Below, piece by piece: positions 16,326 through 24,969 of a stretch of DNA of 64,000 bases. The DNA comes from JAJRPT01 sp965661945. GTDB taxonomy: Bacteria > Bacteroidota > Ignavibacteria > Kapaibacteriales > UBA2268. The first letter of the stretch is position 1. Each line of letters opens with the position of its first letter. The stretch spans positions 113,643 through 177,642 of the forward strand of contig CBFIFP010000005.1 in assembly GCA_965661945.1 (NCBI GenBank), given 5' to 3'. The translations under genes and the position numbers were made by a program. The notes under the pieces were generated by a model. That model made no database searches. It worked only from the letters and a program-made list of their open reading frames with translations, and had not been told where the DNA came from.

Positions 16326-16400
16326 TAAAATATTAAAAATATTAATTTTAAAAATACAAATATAAAGAGAAAATGATTAATTTATGGTAGGGTTAAAACA

Positions 16401-16439
16401 AAAAAACGAGAACCCTTCATTTAAAAAGAGGGGTTCTTG
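16401..16439 (-). terminator. Rho-independent terminator of rpsT
   Basis: On the minus strand, the stem agaacccctc / gaagggttct with a nine-base A/T loop is followed by six T residues. It lies 20 bases past the rpsT stop. Confidence 0.8.
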
Positions 16440-16458
16440 TAGATTTTAAATATATAAT

Positions 16459-16719
16459 TTATGCAGTTTGAAGTTTTTTTACGAAAGCATTTAATCTAGA
16501 TTTTTTTCTAGCGATAGTGTTTTTGTGGAACACGCCTCTTGCTTGAACTTTATCAAGGATAGAGTATGCTTTATGTAAATTAGTCATAGCTTCTTCATAA
16601 TTTGGAGAGTCAACAACTGCTCTAGTTATTTTTTTCACTAATTTTTTATTAGTGTTATTGTAATAGTTTTTACTTCTTGTTTGTCTAATTCTCTTAAGAC
16701 TTGATTTATGATTTGGCAT
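16459..16719 (-). CDS. rpsT: 30S ribosomal protein S20
   Basis: 86 residues, the usual length. The lysine/arginine-rich start MPNHKSSLKRIRQTRSKNYYN, the central KLVKKITRAV and the C-terminal KGVFHKNTIARKKSRL-type segment (here RGVFHKNTIARKKSRLNAF) are diagnostic of S20, which binds 16S rRNA helices 9 and 44. It is monocistronic between a good promoter (16757-16787) and a terminator. Confidence 0.96.
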   Translation of the reverse strand: MPNHKSSLKRIRQTRSKNYYNNTNKKLVKKITRAVVDSPNYEEAMTNLHKAYSILDKVQARGVFHKNTIARKKSRLNAFVKKLQTA

Positions 16720-16756
16720 TTTAAACCTTATTTTTAAATTTCGTTTTTTAGAACTA

Positions 16757-16787
16757 CAAAATTACAACATTTATTTTTAACTACCAA
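16757..16787 (-). promoter_or_regulatory. Bacteroidota-type promoter of rpsT
   Basis: On the minus strand TTG (16785-16787), a 20-base spacer, then TAATTTTG (16757-16764), matching the TTG-N19/20-TAnnTTTG consensus. It lies about 40 bases before the rpsT start codon. Confidence 0.75.
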
Positions 16788-16968
16788 ATTTTACTTAAAA
16801 TTATTTTTATTTAAGAGAAATTTAAAATTTCAATTTATTAAAATATTCTCTATTTTATAATTATTTTTAAACTATTCTAGTTTATTCTTTATTATTAATA
16901 ATATTATTTATATATTTGCGAAATAATTTCTTTAAATTTGAAATTATTAAACTAAATTATAAGTAGAA

Positions 16969-17874
16969 ATGACGGAACTAATAAAAAACAGGAAGAACTT
17001 CACCTTTGGAGTTATAGGTGGGGGTAAATTAGGCTTAAATCTTACTATTGAGCTATTAAAAATGGGTAGGTTAGAATGGATATTGGCTCATTCTAAAAGA
17101 ACTTATGATAGGGTTTTAACTAGAATAATTAATAGATTTTTGATTAGGCCAAGCATACAAGAAATTGATAAGTTGCCAAATATGATAATAATATGTACTC
17201 CAGATTCTGAGATTAAGAAAGTTTCTGATGAGTTAGCTAGACATTTTGGTAAGAGTCTTAAGGGACATTATGTTATTCATTGTTCTGGAGTTTTAAAAAG
17301 GGATATTCTTTCGTCTTGTGAAGATTTAGGAGCTGTAACTGCGGCAATACATCCTTTTCAAACATTTTATTTTGAGGAACCTGGCATTTTAACTGATATT
17401 CGTTGGGGAGTTGAAGCATCAGATGATGACTATTCACTCTTTGCGAGCTTTGTTGATTTATTGTTTGGGTTTCCTGTTCGTCTATCAGAAGAAAACATAA
17501 GAGAAAAAGCTCTATATCATGCTGTTGCAACTGCTGCATCAAATTATATGACTACTATAATTCAGTTGGCTAATCAGATTGCAGATTCTGCTAATATTGA
17601 TTCAAATGAATTTTTACCTCCAATAGCAAAAACTACTCTTGGAAATAACTTGAGAGGACTTTCTGATTCGAAGGTTATACCTCTTACTGGACCTATAGCA
17701 AGAGCCGATGTAGAAACTATTAAATTACATATTGAAGCATTAAAAAATCATCCACAGATTTTGAAACCTTATTGCTATATGGGATTAGCAACTGTAGAGA
17801 TGGCTCATAATGCTGGTATGTTAAACGAAAAAGCGTTAAAAGAAATAATGGAATTATTTAAAACTGGAATATGA
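16969..17874 (+). CDS. Rossmann-fold and DUF2520 domain protein
   Basis: 301 residues. An N-terminal NAD(P)-binding segment (FGVIGGGKLGLNLTIELL) with IIICTPDSEI resembles the pyrroline-5-carboxylate-reductase fold. The C-terminal DUF2520 part contains AIHPFQTF and KALYHAVATAASNYM. The family is common in Bacteroidota, usually uncharacterised; it may be an oxidoreductase. It overlaps uppP by four bases (ATGA), so the pair is cotranslated. A TATATTTG motif at 16912-16919 is a possible -7 element. Confidence 0.82.
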   Translation: MTELIKNRKNFTFGVIGGGKLGLNLTIELLKMGRLEWILAHSKRTYDRVLTRIINRFLIRPSIQEIDKLPNMIIICTPDSEIKKVSDELARHFGKSLKGHYVIHCSGVLKRDILSSCEDLGAVTAAIHPFQTFYFEEPGILTDIRWGVEASDDDYSLFASFVDLLFGFPVRLSEENIREKALYHAVATAASNYMTTIIQLANQIADSANIDSNEFLPPIAKTTLGNNLRGLSDSKVIPLTGPIARADVETIKLHIEALKNHPQILKPYCYMGLATVEMAHNAGMLNEKALKEIMELFKTGI

Positions 17875-18704
17875 GCATAATTGAAGCAATTATACTTGGA
17901 ATTATTCAAGGATTGTCAGAGTTTATTCCTATTTCTTCTACTGCTCACTTAACTTTTGCGGGTAAGTATTTAGATTTGATTGACCCTAATAATCCTCAAA
18001 TCTGGACTGCTTTTATTGCTGTAATTCAGTTAGGAACATTAGCAGCGGTACTTTATTATTTTTATAAAGAAATATTAGATATATCAAATTCGTTTTTAAA
18101 AGAAAATTTAATTGAAAGAAAATCATTTTCGAAACAAAGTTTAAATTCAAAAATGGGTTGGTATGTTATTATTGCTTCTGTTCCTATAGTTACTATTGGT
18201 TTGCTGCTAAAAAAAGTTATTGAGAGCAATATAACAAAGGATTTGAGTGTTATATCAATTAGTTTGATAGTTCTTGCTTTAATTCTTTTTCTGGCTGAGA
18301 AAGTTGGTAAATTTGATAGAGATTTGGGCAAAGTTAGTTTGAAGGATGCTATTGTGATTGGATTTGCTCAATGTATTGCTTTAATTCCTGGTTCGTCAAG
18401 GAGCGGAACTACTATAACTGCAGGGTTATTTTTAGGACTTACCCGAGAGACTGCAGCTAAGTTTTCTTTTTTAATTGGTATTCCAGCTATTTTTGGTTCT
18501 GGCGTTTATGAATTTTACTCTGAGTTTCAACATTTGACAGGTGATATGCTCCTGCCTGTAATAACAGCAACTATATTTTCAGCAATAAGTGGATATTACT
18601 CTATTGATTTTTTATTAAAATATTTAAAGAAGAATTCTACAAATATATTTATAATTTATAGAATTGTTGCTGGATTTACAATACTTACAATTATTAATTT
18701 TTAA
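17871..18704 (+). CDS. uppP: Undecaprenyl-diphosphatase (BacA family)
   Basis: 277 residues with about eight membrane helices. Both signature motifs are present: GLSEFIPISSTAHL near the N terminus, giving the (E/Q)XXXE-like and Ser residues, and PGSSRSGTTITAGLFLGL (from about 172), which carries the catalytic arginine. It dephosphorylates undecaprenyl diphosphate so the carrier can be reused for peptidoglycan and surface glycans. Resistance to bacitracin is a known side effect of the family. Its 3' end overlaps the convergent TPR gene by 11 bases. Confidence 0.95.
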   Translation: MSIIEAIILGIIQGLSEFIPISSTAHLTFAGKYLDLIDPNNPQIWTAFIAVIQLGTLAAVLYYFYKEILDISNSFLKENLIERKSFSKQSLNSKMGWYVIIASVPIVTIGLLLKKVIESNITKDLSVISISLIVLALILFLAEKVGKFDRDLGKVSLKDAIVIGFAQCIALIPGSSRSGTTITAGLFLGLTRETAAKFSFLIGIPAIFGSGVYEFYSEFQHLTGDMLLPVITATIFSAISGYYSIDFLLKYLKKNSTNIFIIYRIVAGFTILTIINF

Positions 18705-19335
18705 TCAAGTTTGCAAATTTGTTTTCAATTTTTTCTTTTAGTTTATTTGCTAATTCAAAATTTGGTGAAATCTCTAATGCCTCTTCTATTAAGATAACTG
18801 CATAGTTTTTATTACCGACTACACTTTCTAATCTTGCAGCGTTATAAAGATATATTGATTTATCATTAGAGTTATCGTATTCTATTGCAGAATAATAATC
18901 TTTTAAAGCATTTTTAAAATCTCCATTTTCTTCAAACTGATGACCTCTGTTGTTATATGCCATTGCAAAATCATTTTTTATGTTTATAGCTTTTGTAAAA
19001 TCTTGAATGGCTTTGTTACTTTGATTTGTTTTTAAAAACTCTAGACCTCTATTGTTATAAATTAAATGACGCTTCATATACTTTACATCTTTTATTGTTG
19101 TGTAGTCTTTTATTGCGTCAAGATGATTACCTAATTTAGAATTTGCGATTGCTCTTAGGAAATATACTTCGTAAGCATCGCTTTCAATGTTTATTGTTTT
19201 ATTGAAGTATGTTAATGCTTTTGTATAATCATTATTTATAAAGTAATTATATCCTTTGTTGTATTCATCTCTTGCTTTTTGGTTATCTATAAAAACAGCA
19301 GAATTCAAAGTTAAAATTAATAGTAATATATTCAT
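18694..19335 (-). CDS. Secreted TPR-repeat protein
   Basis: 213 residues. A short hydrophobic N terminus (MNILLLILTLNSAVF) suggests export. Four to five TPR units follow with the usual A/Y/G spacing (YNKGYNYFINNDYTKALTYFNK, AIANSKLGNHLDAIKDY, AMAYNNRGHQFEENGDFKNALKDY). It probably serves protein-protein interaction in the periplasm; no partner is evident. It converges on uppP with an 11-base overlap. The promoter region holds three 30-bp degenerate repeats (19381-19470). Confidence 0.75.
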   Translation of the reverse strand: MNILLLILTLNSAVFIDNQKARDEYNKGYNYFINNDYTKALTYFNKTINIESDAYEVYFLRAIANSKLGNHLDAIKDYTTIKDVKYMKRHLIYNNRGLEFLKTNQSNKAIQDFTKAINIKNDFAMAYNNRGHQFEENGDFKNALKDYYSAIEYDNSNDKSIYLYNAARLESVVGNKNYAVILIEEALEISPNFELANKLKEKIENKFANLIKN

Positions 19336-19380
19336 TTTCTTTTCCTTATATAAATTTTAGTTATATAAACGAATTAGTAT

Positions 19381-19470
19381 TGTTAATATTTCTTAACAAT
19401 TAAATATATTTGTTAATTTTTCTTAATTTTAATATATTTTTATTAATTTCTCTTAGCATTTATTTGTTAA
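19381..19470. repeat. Three degenerate 30-bp tandem repeats
   Basis: Units at 19381, 19411 and 19441 share the register (T)GTTAATxTTTCTTA at their start and an AT-rich remainder. Units 1 and 2 differ at about 7 of 30 positions, units 2 and 3 at about 10. They lie between two minus-strand TPR genes, upstream of the secreted TPR gene. An exact 30-bp phase (about three helical turns) suits stacked binding sites, but the AT-rich background weakens the case. Confidence 0.4.
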
Positions 19471-19481
19471 AAATATAAAAA

Positions 19482-19521
19482 AAAACCAAATATGAATGAA
19501 TTAACAAGCATCTTTGGTTTT
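19482..19521 (-). terminator. Probable terminator of the TPR lipoprotein gene
   Basis: On the minus strand aaaaccaaa pairs with tttggtttt around a 22-base loop and continues into T residues. The long loop makes it weaker than the others. It lies 41 bases past the stop. Confidence 0.45.
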
Positions 19522-19561
19522 GATAATTATAAGTAAGTATATTACTTAATTCATTTTATAG

Positions 19562-20686
19562 TTATAATTTTTGGAGCATTTTTCTTGCTCTTGGTATATG
19601 CTTACTATCAGGATAGTCTGCGATTAGTTGCTTATAGGTTTCTTTAGCAGATTCTGGTTCACCACTTTTAATTTGTGATTCTGCAATCATTAACTTTGCT
19701 TTTTCTTTATTGCCAAAATCTGGAGTTTCTAAAACTTTTATGAAGTATTCAACTGCTTTTGCATATTGTTGTAAACCAAAATAGGACTCGCCCATAAGAT
19801 ATGAATGTTTATTTTTTTCAAGTTCAGATTTTAAACCAGTTTCTATTTCTTTTAGTTTTACAATTGCTTTAGAATAATCTTTATTTTCTAAATAACTTTC
19901 AGTTAATTCAAAACTTAGATTATTAATATCTGTTATTTCTTGGTTGATTGATTCGTTTTTAGTATTATTTTGTTTATCATTATTATAAGTTGAGGGATTA
20001 TTAATTTGTGATGTTTTGGTATTTTGATTAGATTTGTTTTTTTCTTTAGATGGTTGTACAACAAATAATGGTTCATTATTTGAGGGATCTTTTTCAGCAT
20101 CTTCATCAGATTTTAACAAGAATTGGTTGTTTTCCTTTTTCTTTTCTGAGTTATTTTTTTCTAATTCTTCTATTCCAGTAGAAGCAATTGTATTTCTTTT
20201 AGCAAGTAAATTAAGAGTTTCTTTTATTTCGCTTACATCGTTTCTGATTGTATTAATTTCTGCATTTATACCTGTGATACTATGTTTTATTTGGTTTTGA
20301 TTGGCAGTTAATAAATCGATTTGTTTGCTAAGAGGCATAAGAATGGATGATAAATTTTCATTATTTTGGTTTTCTTGGATTGGGTTATCGTTTAATTTTA
20401 AAGCATTTTGTTGATGTGCTTGTTTGATTAATTCAGCAAATTCATCATCATTTATATTTTCATTATTATTTTCATTCTGTAGTTTTTCAACTTTTTTTCT
20501 TTTATCATTACGGTTTTCTACTACCTCTTGATTTGTTTCTTGAGAGTAGTCTTTTTTCCCACGAACGGAACTTGGAGTTACACAAGACGTAAGATAAAAT
20601 AGAGCAATAATAGCCATTGTGCTTAAAACTATGCGGATTATTACACATGAACATACATCTTTTCCGAATATTTTTATAGTTTTCAT
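19562..20686 (-). CDS. TPR lipoprotein, CpoB/YbgF-like
   Basis: 374 residues. A hydrophobic N terminus ends in a lipobox FYLTSC (Cys35). A long low-complexity charged region follows, with a short coiled coil at about 115-165 (LLTANQNQIKHSITGINAE ... IKETLNLLAKRN). Three C-terminal TPRs end the protein (YSKAIVKLKEIE, GESYFGLQQYAKAVEYF, AKETYKQLIADYPDSKHIPRARKML). Coiled coil plus C-terminal TPRs is the layout of CpoB/YbgF, which coordinates outer-membrane constriction with wall synthesis, but no tol-pal genes are nearby. Divergent from the glycosyltransferase gene. Confidence 0.65.
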   Translation of the reverse strand: MKTIKIFGKDVCSCVIIRIVLSTMAIIALFYLTSCVTPSSVRGKKDYSQETNQEVVENRNDKRKKVEKLQNENNNENINDDEFAELIKQAHQQNALKLNDNPIQENQNNENLSSILMPLSKQIDLLTANQNQIKHSITGINAEINTIRNDVSEIKETLNLLAKRNTIASTGIEELEKNNSEKKKENNQFLLKSDEDAEKDPSNNEPLFVVQPSKEKNKSNQNTKTSQINNPSTYNNDKQNNTKNESINQEITDINNLSFELTESYLENKDYSKAIVKLKEIETGLKSELEKNKHSYLMGESYFGLQQYAKAVEYFIKVLETPDFGNKEKAKLMIAESQIKSGEPESAKETYKQLIADYPDSKHIPRARKMLQKL

Positions 20687-20752
20687 AGTTTTTTTACCGA
20701 ATTTTGTATAATTTAAAATGTAAAATATATTAATTCAAATTAAGTGCCAAAA

Positions 20753-21874
20753 ATGAAAATACTTGTAATTAACTGGCAGGATATTAAAAATCCATTTGGT
20801 GGGGGGGCTGAAGTTCATTTCCATGAAATTTTTAAGAGAATTGCTGCGATGGGTCATGATGTTACTTTATTTTGCTGCGAGATAGAGGGGGAGCCAAAAA
20901 GTGAGGTTATTGATGGTATTAAGATTATTAGAAAAGGTAAAAGGAATACTTTTAATTTTAAAGTGCCATCAGAGTATAAAAAAACTTTTTCAAAAGGTAA
21001 ATATGATATTATTATTGATGATATTAATAAGATTCCTTTTTATAGTCCGCTATATGTGAAAGAACCTTTGCTTGCTTTAAGTCACCATTTTTTTGGCAAA
21101 AGTATTTTTCGGGAAACAGATATTATATCTGGATTATATGTAAATATAGCTGAGTTTTTGATGAAATTTATTTATTTTAAAACTGAATTTGTCGTGGTGT
21201 CTCAGAGTACATTAGATGATTTTATTGAAAGAGGGTACAATAAGAATAAATTTACGATAATTCATAATGCGATATCCCATTCTGAGTATCCTATGGAAAT
21301 CGGTCAGAAAAATGAAGATTTTACGATTACATATTTTGGTAGATTAAAAAAATATAAATCAGTGCAGCATCTTTTTTATGCTTTTCAAAAAATATTAAAA
21401 TTACATCCTTATGCGAAATTAGAAATTATTGGAAAGGGAGATTATAGAGATAGTTTGGAAAAACTTTCAGATGAGTTGAAAATATCAGAAAGTGTTAAAT
21501 TTTATGGCTTTGTAGATAATGAAACAAAAAATAAGCTTTTGGCTAAATCACATTTGGTTGTTAATACTTCATTAAAAGAAGGTTGGGGTATAACTAATAT
21601 TGAAGCTAATGCATGCGGAACACCTGTTTTATCTGCAAATGTTGCTGGTTTAAAGGATTCTGTAAAAGAAAATTTATCTGGTTTGCTTTATGAATATGGA
21701 AATATTAATGAGTTGACTAATAAAATAGATAACATTATTTCGGATAAAACGTTATTAAATAAGTTAGAGAATGGTGCAATTGAATGGGCAAAAGAATTTT
21801 CTTGGGATGATAGCGCAAGGAAAATGTTAAATAAAATTTTTGATGTTGTTAAGAAATCGAAAATAAATAGTTAA
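20753..21874 (+). CDS. Glycosyltransferase family 4
   Basis: 373 residues from ATG 20753; a GTG at 20744 is the alternative. GT-B fold: the N-terminal domain has NPFGGGAEVHFHEIFKRIAAMGHDV, the linker ISHSEYP, and the C-terminal domain ITYFGRLKKYKSVQHLFYAF and LKEGWGITNIEANACGTPVL. The last is the E-x7-E nucleotide-sugar motif. It probably transfers a sugar from an NDP donor to a lipid or glycan acceptor at the cytoplasmic face. It is not in a larger glycan cluster here, so the product is unknown. Confidence 0.88.
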   Translation: MKILVINWQDIKNPFGGGAEVHFHEIFKRIAAMGHDVTLFCCEIEGEPKSEVIDGIKIIRKGKRNTFNFKVPSEYKKTFSKGKYDIIIDDINKIPFYSPLYVKEPLLALSHHFFGKSIFRETDIISGLYVNIAEFLMKFIYFKTEFVVVSQSTLDDFIERGYNKNKFTIIHNAISHSEYPMEIGQKNEDFTITYFGRLKKYKSVQHLFYAFQKILKLHPYAKLEIIGKGDYRDSLEKLSDELKISESVKFYGFVDNETKNKLLAKSHLVVNTSLKEGWGITNIEANACGTPVLSANVAGLKDSVKENLSGLLYEYGNINELTNKIDNIISDKTLLNKLENGAIEWAKEFSWDDSARKMLNKIFDVVKKSKINS

Positions 21875-21921
21875 ATTGCAAATTAGAAAGTAAAAATTTT
21901 TAAAATTTATAGGGGCTTAAT

Positions 21922-22752
21922 ATGAAAAAAGCAACACAATATTTGATGGTTTTATTATTTTTTGGCTTGATTGTGTCATGTTCTGATGATGATAAAGATG
22001 ATACTACTGATGAGGACAACAAAGTTTATTTTCCACTTGCTTCAGGTTCTAATTGGACTTATGCTAAAAGTGAAATTCAAGCAGATGGCAGTATGAACTT
22101 AGTTGAATATGAAAGACAAGAAGTTGCTGGCGAGGAAATGATTGATGGTCATTCAACTTATAGTATTGAAACTTATGTAGCAGAAACTCCAAGCAGTTTT
22201 GGTATGGAACCTGCTTCTAAAACAAATTATTATAATGATAATGGTAAACTCTGGGCTTCTGTTTCATATTTGGAGCAATTGCTAACTGTTGATGCTTTAG
22301 GAATTCAATTTCCTTTAAATACTGATGTTAAGTTTATAAAATTATTAGATGCTAATGTTGATAGCTGGACTGCTATTGAAATACCTTATGATAAATTTGA
22401 TATTGAAGCATTAGGTTTCCAAATTCAATTTACCGGCAAAGCTACTTATAAAGTTAAAAGACTTGGTGAGAAAGACTATGTAAACTCTGAGCTTAATATT
22501 GATAATAAAGTTATGGCTTATGAATATGAGTTTGAATTAGCAGGTAATACTACTTTGTTTTCTGCTCCTTTTGGTAATATTAATATTAAAACAACCAGCG
22601 AACAATGGTTTATGCCTGGAGTTGGATTAGTAAGAAGAATTGATAATGAGGTTGAGGTAAGTGGTGATGGCGGAGTTGGTGCTGCATTAAATGATTTGCC
22701 TAATTTCCCTGCTAATCACTTTGAACTATACCAATATAGCGTAGAAAACTAA
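21922..22752 (+). CDS. Lipoprotein, unknown function
   Basis: 276 residues. Signal peptide with lipobox LIVSC (Cys about 20), followed by an acidic tract SDDDKDDTTDEDN, the sort of sequence that marks surface-export lipoproteins in Bacteroidota (inference). The body is beta-rich with FPLASGSNWTYAK at the start. That element is shared with many uncharacterised Bacteroidota lipoproteins. It is followed by a strong terminator. Confidence 0.75.
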   Translation: MKKATQYLMVLLFFGLIVSCSDDDKDDTTDEDNKVYFPLASGSNWTYAKSEIQADGSMNLVEYERQEVAGEEMIDGHSTYSIETYVAETPSSFGMEPASKTNYYNDNGKLWASVSYLEQLLTVDALGIQFPLNTDVKFIKLLDANVDSWTAIEIPYDKFDIEALGFQIQFTGKATYKVKRLGEKDYVNSELNIDNKVMAYEYEFELAGNTTLFSAPFGNINIKTTSEQWFMPGVGLVRRIDNEVEVSGDGGVGAALNDLPNFPANHFELYQYSVEN

Positions 22753-22778
22753 GAAGTAATTTTTTAAAAATCAAGAAA

Positions 22779-22809
22779 AGCCGACTGCCAGATAGTCGGC
22801 TTTTTTTTT
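22779..22809 (+). terminator. Rho-independent terminator
   Basis: Perfect stem agccgact / agtcggct with a seven-base loop and nine T residues, 27 bases after the lipoprotein stop. Confidence 0.93.
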
Positions 22810-22860
22810 GGAATTTTAAGGGGTATTGATTTATACAAAATTACACGACAAATAACGACA

Positions 22861-22891
22861 TTGCGTATTTTGAATTTATATATTAATTTTG
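22861..22891 (+). promoter_or_regulatory. Bacteroidota-type promoter of mcrBC
   Basis: TTG at 22861-22863, a 20-base spacer, then TAATTTTG at 22884-22891. This predicts a transcript start near 22898 and a leader of about 110 bases. The leader contains a small inverted repeat (ctact 22919-22923 / agtag 22933-22937) that could be an operator or hairpin. Confidence 0.7.
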
Positions 22892-23010
22892 TAACTGTTA
22901 TTAGGTATTTTCAAAAAACTACTATAAATGGTAGTAGATTATATTGATTTTATTATTAATTTGCTTTTGTTGGAAATGAAATTTGGAAATTTATTTTAAG
23001 GAGTTGGGAG

Positions 23011-24969
23011 ATGACATATCTAGAATTTGAAAAAAAAATGTATGAAGCTTTACTTAATGAACATAAAAAAAATAATGATTTTACTTTTTCCTTACGAAAG
23101 AAAAAATCAAAAGGTGCGGATCTTGATTATTTTATTGGTACTGAAAAAGGAGGATATTCAGGAACAACTTTTTGGACAATACCTATAGGTTATCCAGGTA
23201 ACTCGTCAGATTTAATCAATTTATTTTTTTATAAATACAAAAATAATGAATTTGGATTTCATATTGAGTTCAATCAAACTATTAGTCCTCATAATGATCA
23301 AAATAAACAAGCGTTGTTATTAATTCAAAACTTAAAAAATGATTTAACAAAATTTACACTAAATGTATCAGAAAGTAAAAAGAATTGCAAATATTTTATA
23401 AAAAATAATATAAAATATTCAGATTTCAATGTTTATTTTACTGATATTGTTAATATAGTTAATGAAATTAAACCAATTGTAGATAAAGAAATCATTAATT
23501 TAAAGAAAATAAATCCAAATTTTGTTGCACATAGAATTACAAAAGTTGAATTTTCTAATATGACTTTAAATTTGCAAAAAAGACTGTCTATAAACGATAA
23601 CATTAATACAAGAATAGAAAATGATAATGAAAGTAATATAAACAATTCTTTAAAGTCTGAAAATAAGCAAGAACAAAACTGCACCTCTCCCAAAAACCAA
23701 ATACTTTACGGACCTCCTGGAACTGGGAAGACTTATAACACTATTCATTTAGCAAGTAAAATAATCACACGTAATAAAAATATTACTTATGATGAAGCAG
23801 TTAAGATTTACAAAGAAAATTTAGGTGATAGAATCAAATTCGTTACATTCCACCAAAATTTCTCTTATGAAGATTTTGTGCAGGGTTTAAGACCTGAAAC
23901 TGACTCAGATACTATGTCATTTGATTATAAAGATGGGATATTTAAAGAAATTGCAGAAAAAGCAAAAACGAATATAGAAACTTCTTTAGGTAAGAAATCA
24001 AATAAATTAGAATTTGAAAATGTTTATAATGATTTTTGTTCTTCTATAATTAATGAAGAGTTAGAAGAAATTGAAGTTAAAATGAAAAAAGTATCCTATT
24101 TTATAACTTCAGTTAGTGAAAAATCAATTAATTTCAGGAAAAATAGTGGTGGAACTTCACACACATTAAGTGTTAAAACTTTAAAAAAAATGTATGATTC
24201 TGAATCTTTACTTAATCACAGTGGATTGTTAAGCTATTATGAACCTTTACTAAATTTATTATTAGATAAAGGTAAAAAAGAAAAATCAAATATTGAGAAA
24301 TCTCCTAAACAATCCTACGTCCTAATAATAGACGAAATAAATAGGGCGAATATTTCTCGTGTGTTTGGTGAGTTGATTACTTTGATTGAAGATGATAAGA
24401 GGTGGGACGGTGGTGAGGATATGAATAAAGTAAAGTGGGAGGTTACTCTGCCGAGTGGAGAGCAGTTTGTTGTGCCTGATAATTTATATATTATCGGAAC
24501 GATGAACACTGCTGATAAGTCTATTGCTTTGCTTGATGTTGCTCTTAGGAGGAGGTTTGTTTTTAGGGCAATGTATCCTATGAAAGATATTGATGGTAAT
24601 GGTTTAGATAGTAGTTTAATTAATAATCATGAATTACTTACAGAAATTAATAATTATATTATTGATGAAAAAAATGGATTAGGACCAGGAAGAGGTCATG
24701 ATTTGCAAATTGGACATTCTTATTTTATGACACCAAAAGACAAAACATTTGATTTAGTTGAAACTATGAATAATAAGGTTATTCCTCTTTTAATGGAATA
24801 CTTTATGAATGACTATAAAAAAGTAAAGGAAATGTTGGAAGAAATACTTAAAAAAGATAAGATTAAAAAATTAAAATTAGGAATAGTTAAAAATTCATAT
24901 CCAATTTTAGTTGAACTTTATGATAGTTTAGATGATTCAGATGAAGCAGAACAAAAGGGCGATGAATAA
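23011..24969 (+). CDS. mcrB: McrB-like AAA+ GTPase of a type IV (McrBC) restriction system
   Basis: 652 residues. An N-terminal domain of about 220 residues (start MTYLEFEKKMYEALLNEHKK) should recognise DNA; I do not recognise it. A variable linker follows, then the AAA+ motor with Walker A LYGPPGTGKTYNT (about 231-243), Walker B VLIIDEINRANISRVFGEL (about 432-450) and the McrB-specific GTMNTADKSIALLDVALRRRF (the NKxD-like GTP motif and sensor arginines). An insert of about 110 residues lies between the two motifs. The family uses GTP to translocate on modified DNA and activates McrC. It overlaps mcrC by one base (TAATG). It is likely a phage-defence gene. Confidence 0.93.
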   Translation: MTYLEFEKKMYEALLNEHKKNNDFTFSLRKKKSKGADLDYFIGTEKGGYSGTTFWTIPIGYPGNSSDLINLFFYKYKNNEFGFHIEFNQTISPHNDQNKQALLLIQNLKNDLTKFTLNVSESKKNCKYFIKNNIKYSDFNVYFTDIVNIVNEIKPIVDKEIINLKKINPNFVAHRITKVEFSNMTLNLQKRLSINDNINTRIENDNESNINNSLKSENKQEQNCTSPKNQILYGPPGTGKTYNTIHLASKIITRNKNITYDEAVKIYKENLGDRIKFVTFHQNFSYEDFVQGLRPETDSDTMSFDYKDGIFKEIAEKAKTNIETSLGKKSNKLEFENVYNDFCSSIINEELEEIEVKMKKVSYFITSVSEKSINFRKNSGGTSHTLSVKTLKKMYDSESLLNHSGLLSYYEPLLNLLLDKGKKEKSNIEKSPKQSYVLIIDEINRANISRVFGELITLIEDDKRWDGGEDMNKVKWEVTLPSGEQFVVPDNLYIIGTMNTADKSIALLDVALRRRFVFRAMYPMKDIDGNGLDSSLINNHELLTEINNYIIDEKNGLGPGRGHDLQIGHSYFMTPKDKTFDLVETMNNKVIPLLMEYFMNDYKKVKEMLEEILKKDKIKKLKLGIVKNSYPILVELYDSLDDSDEAEQKGDE

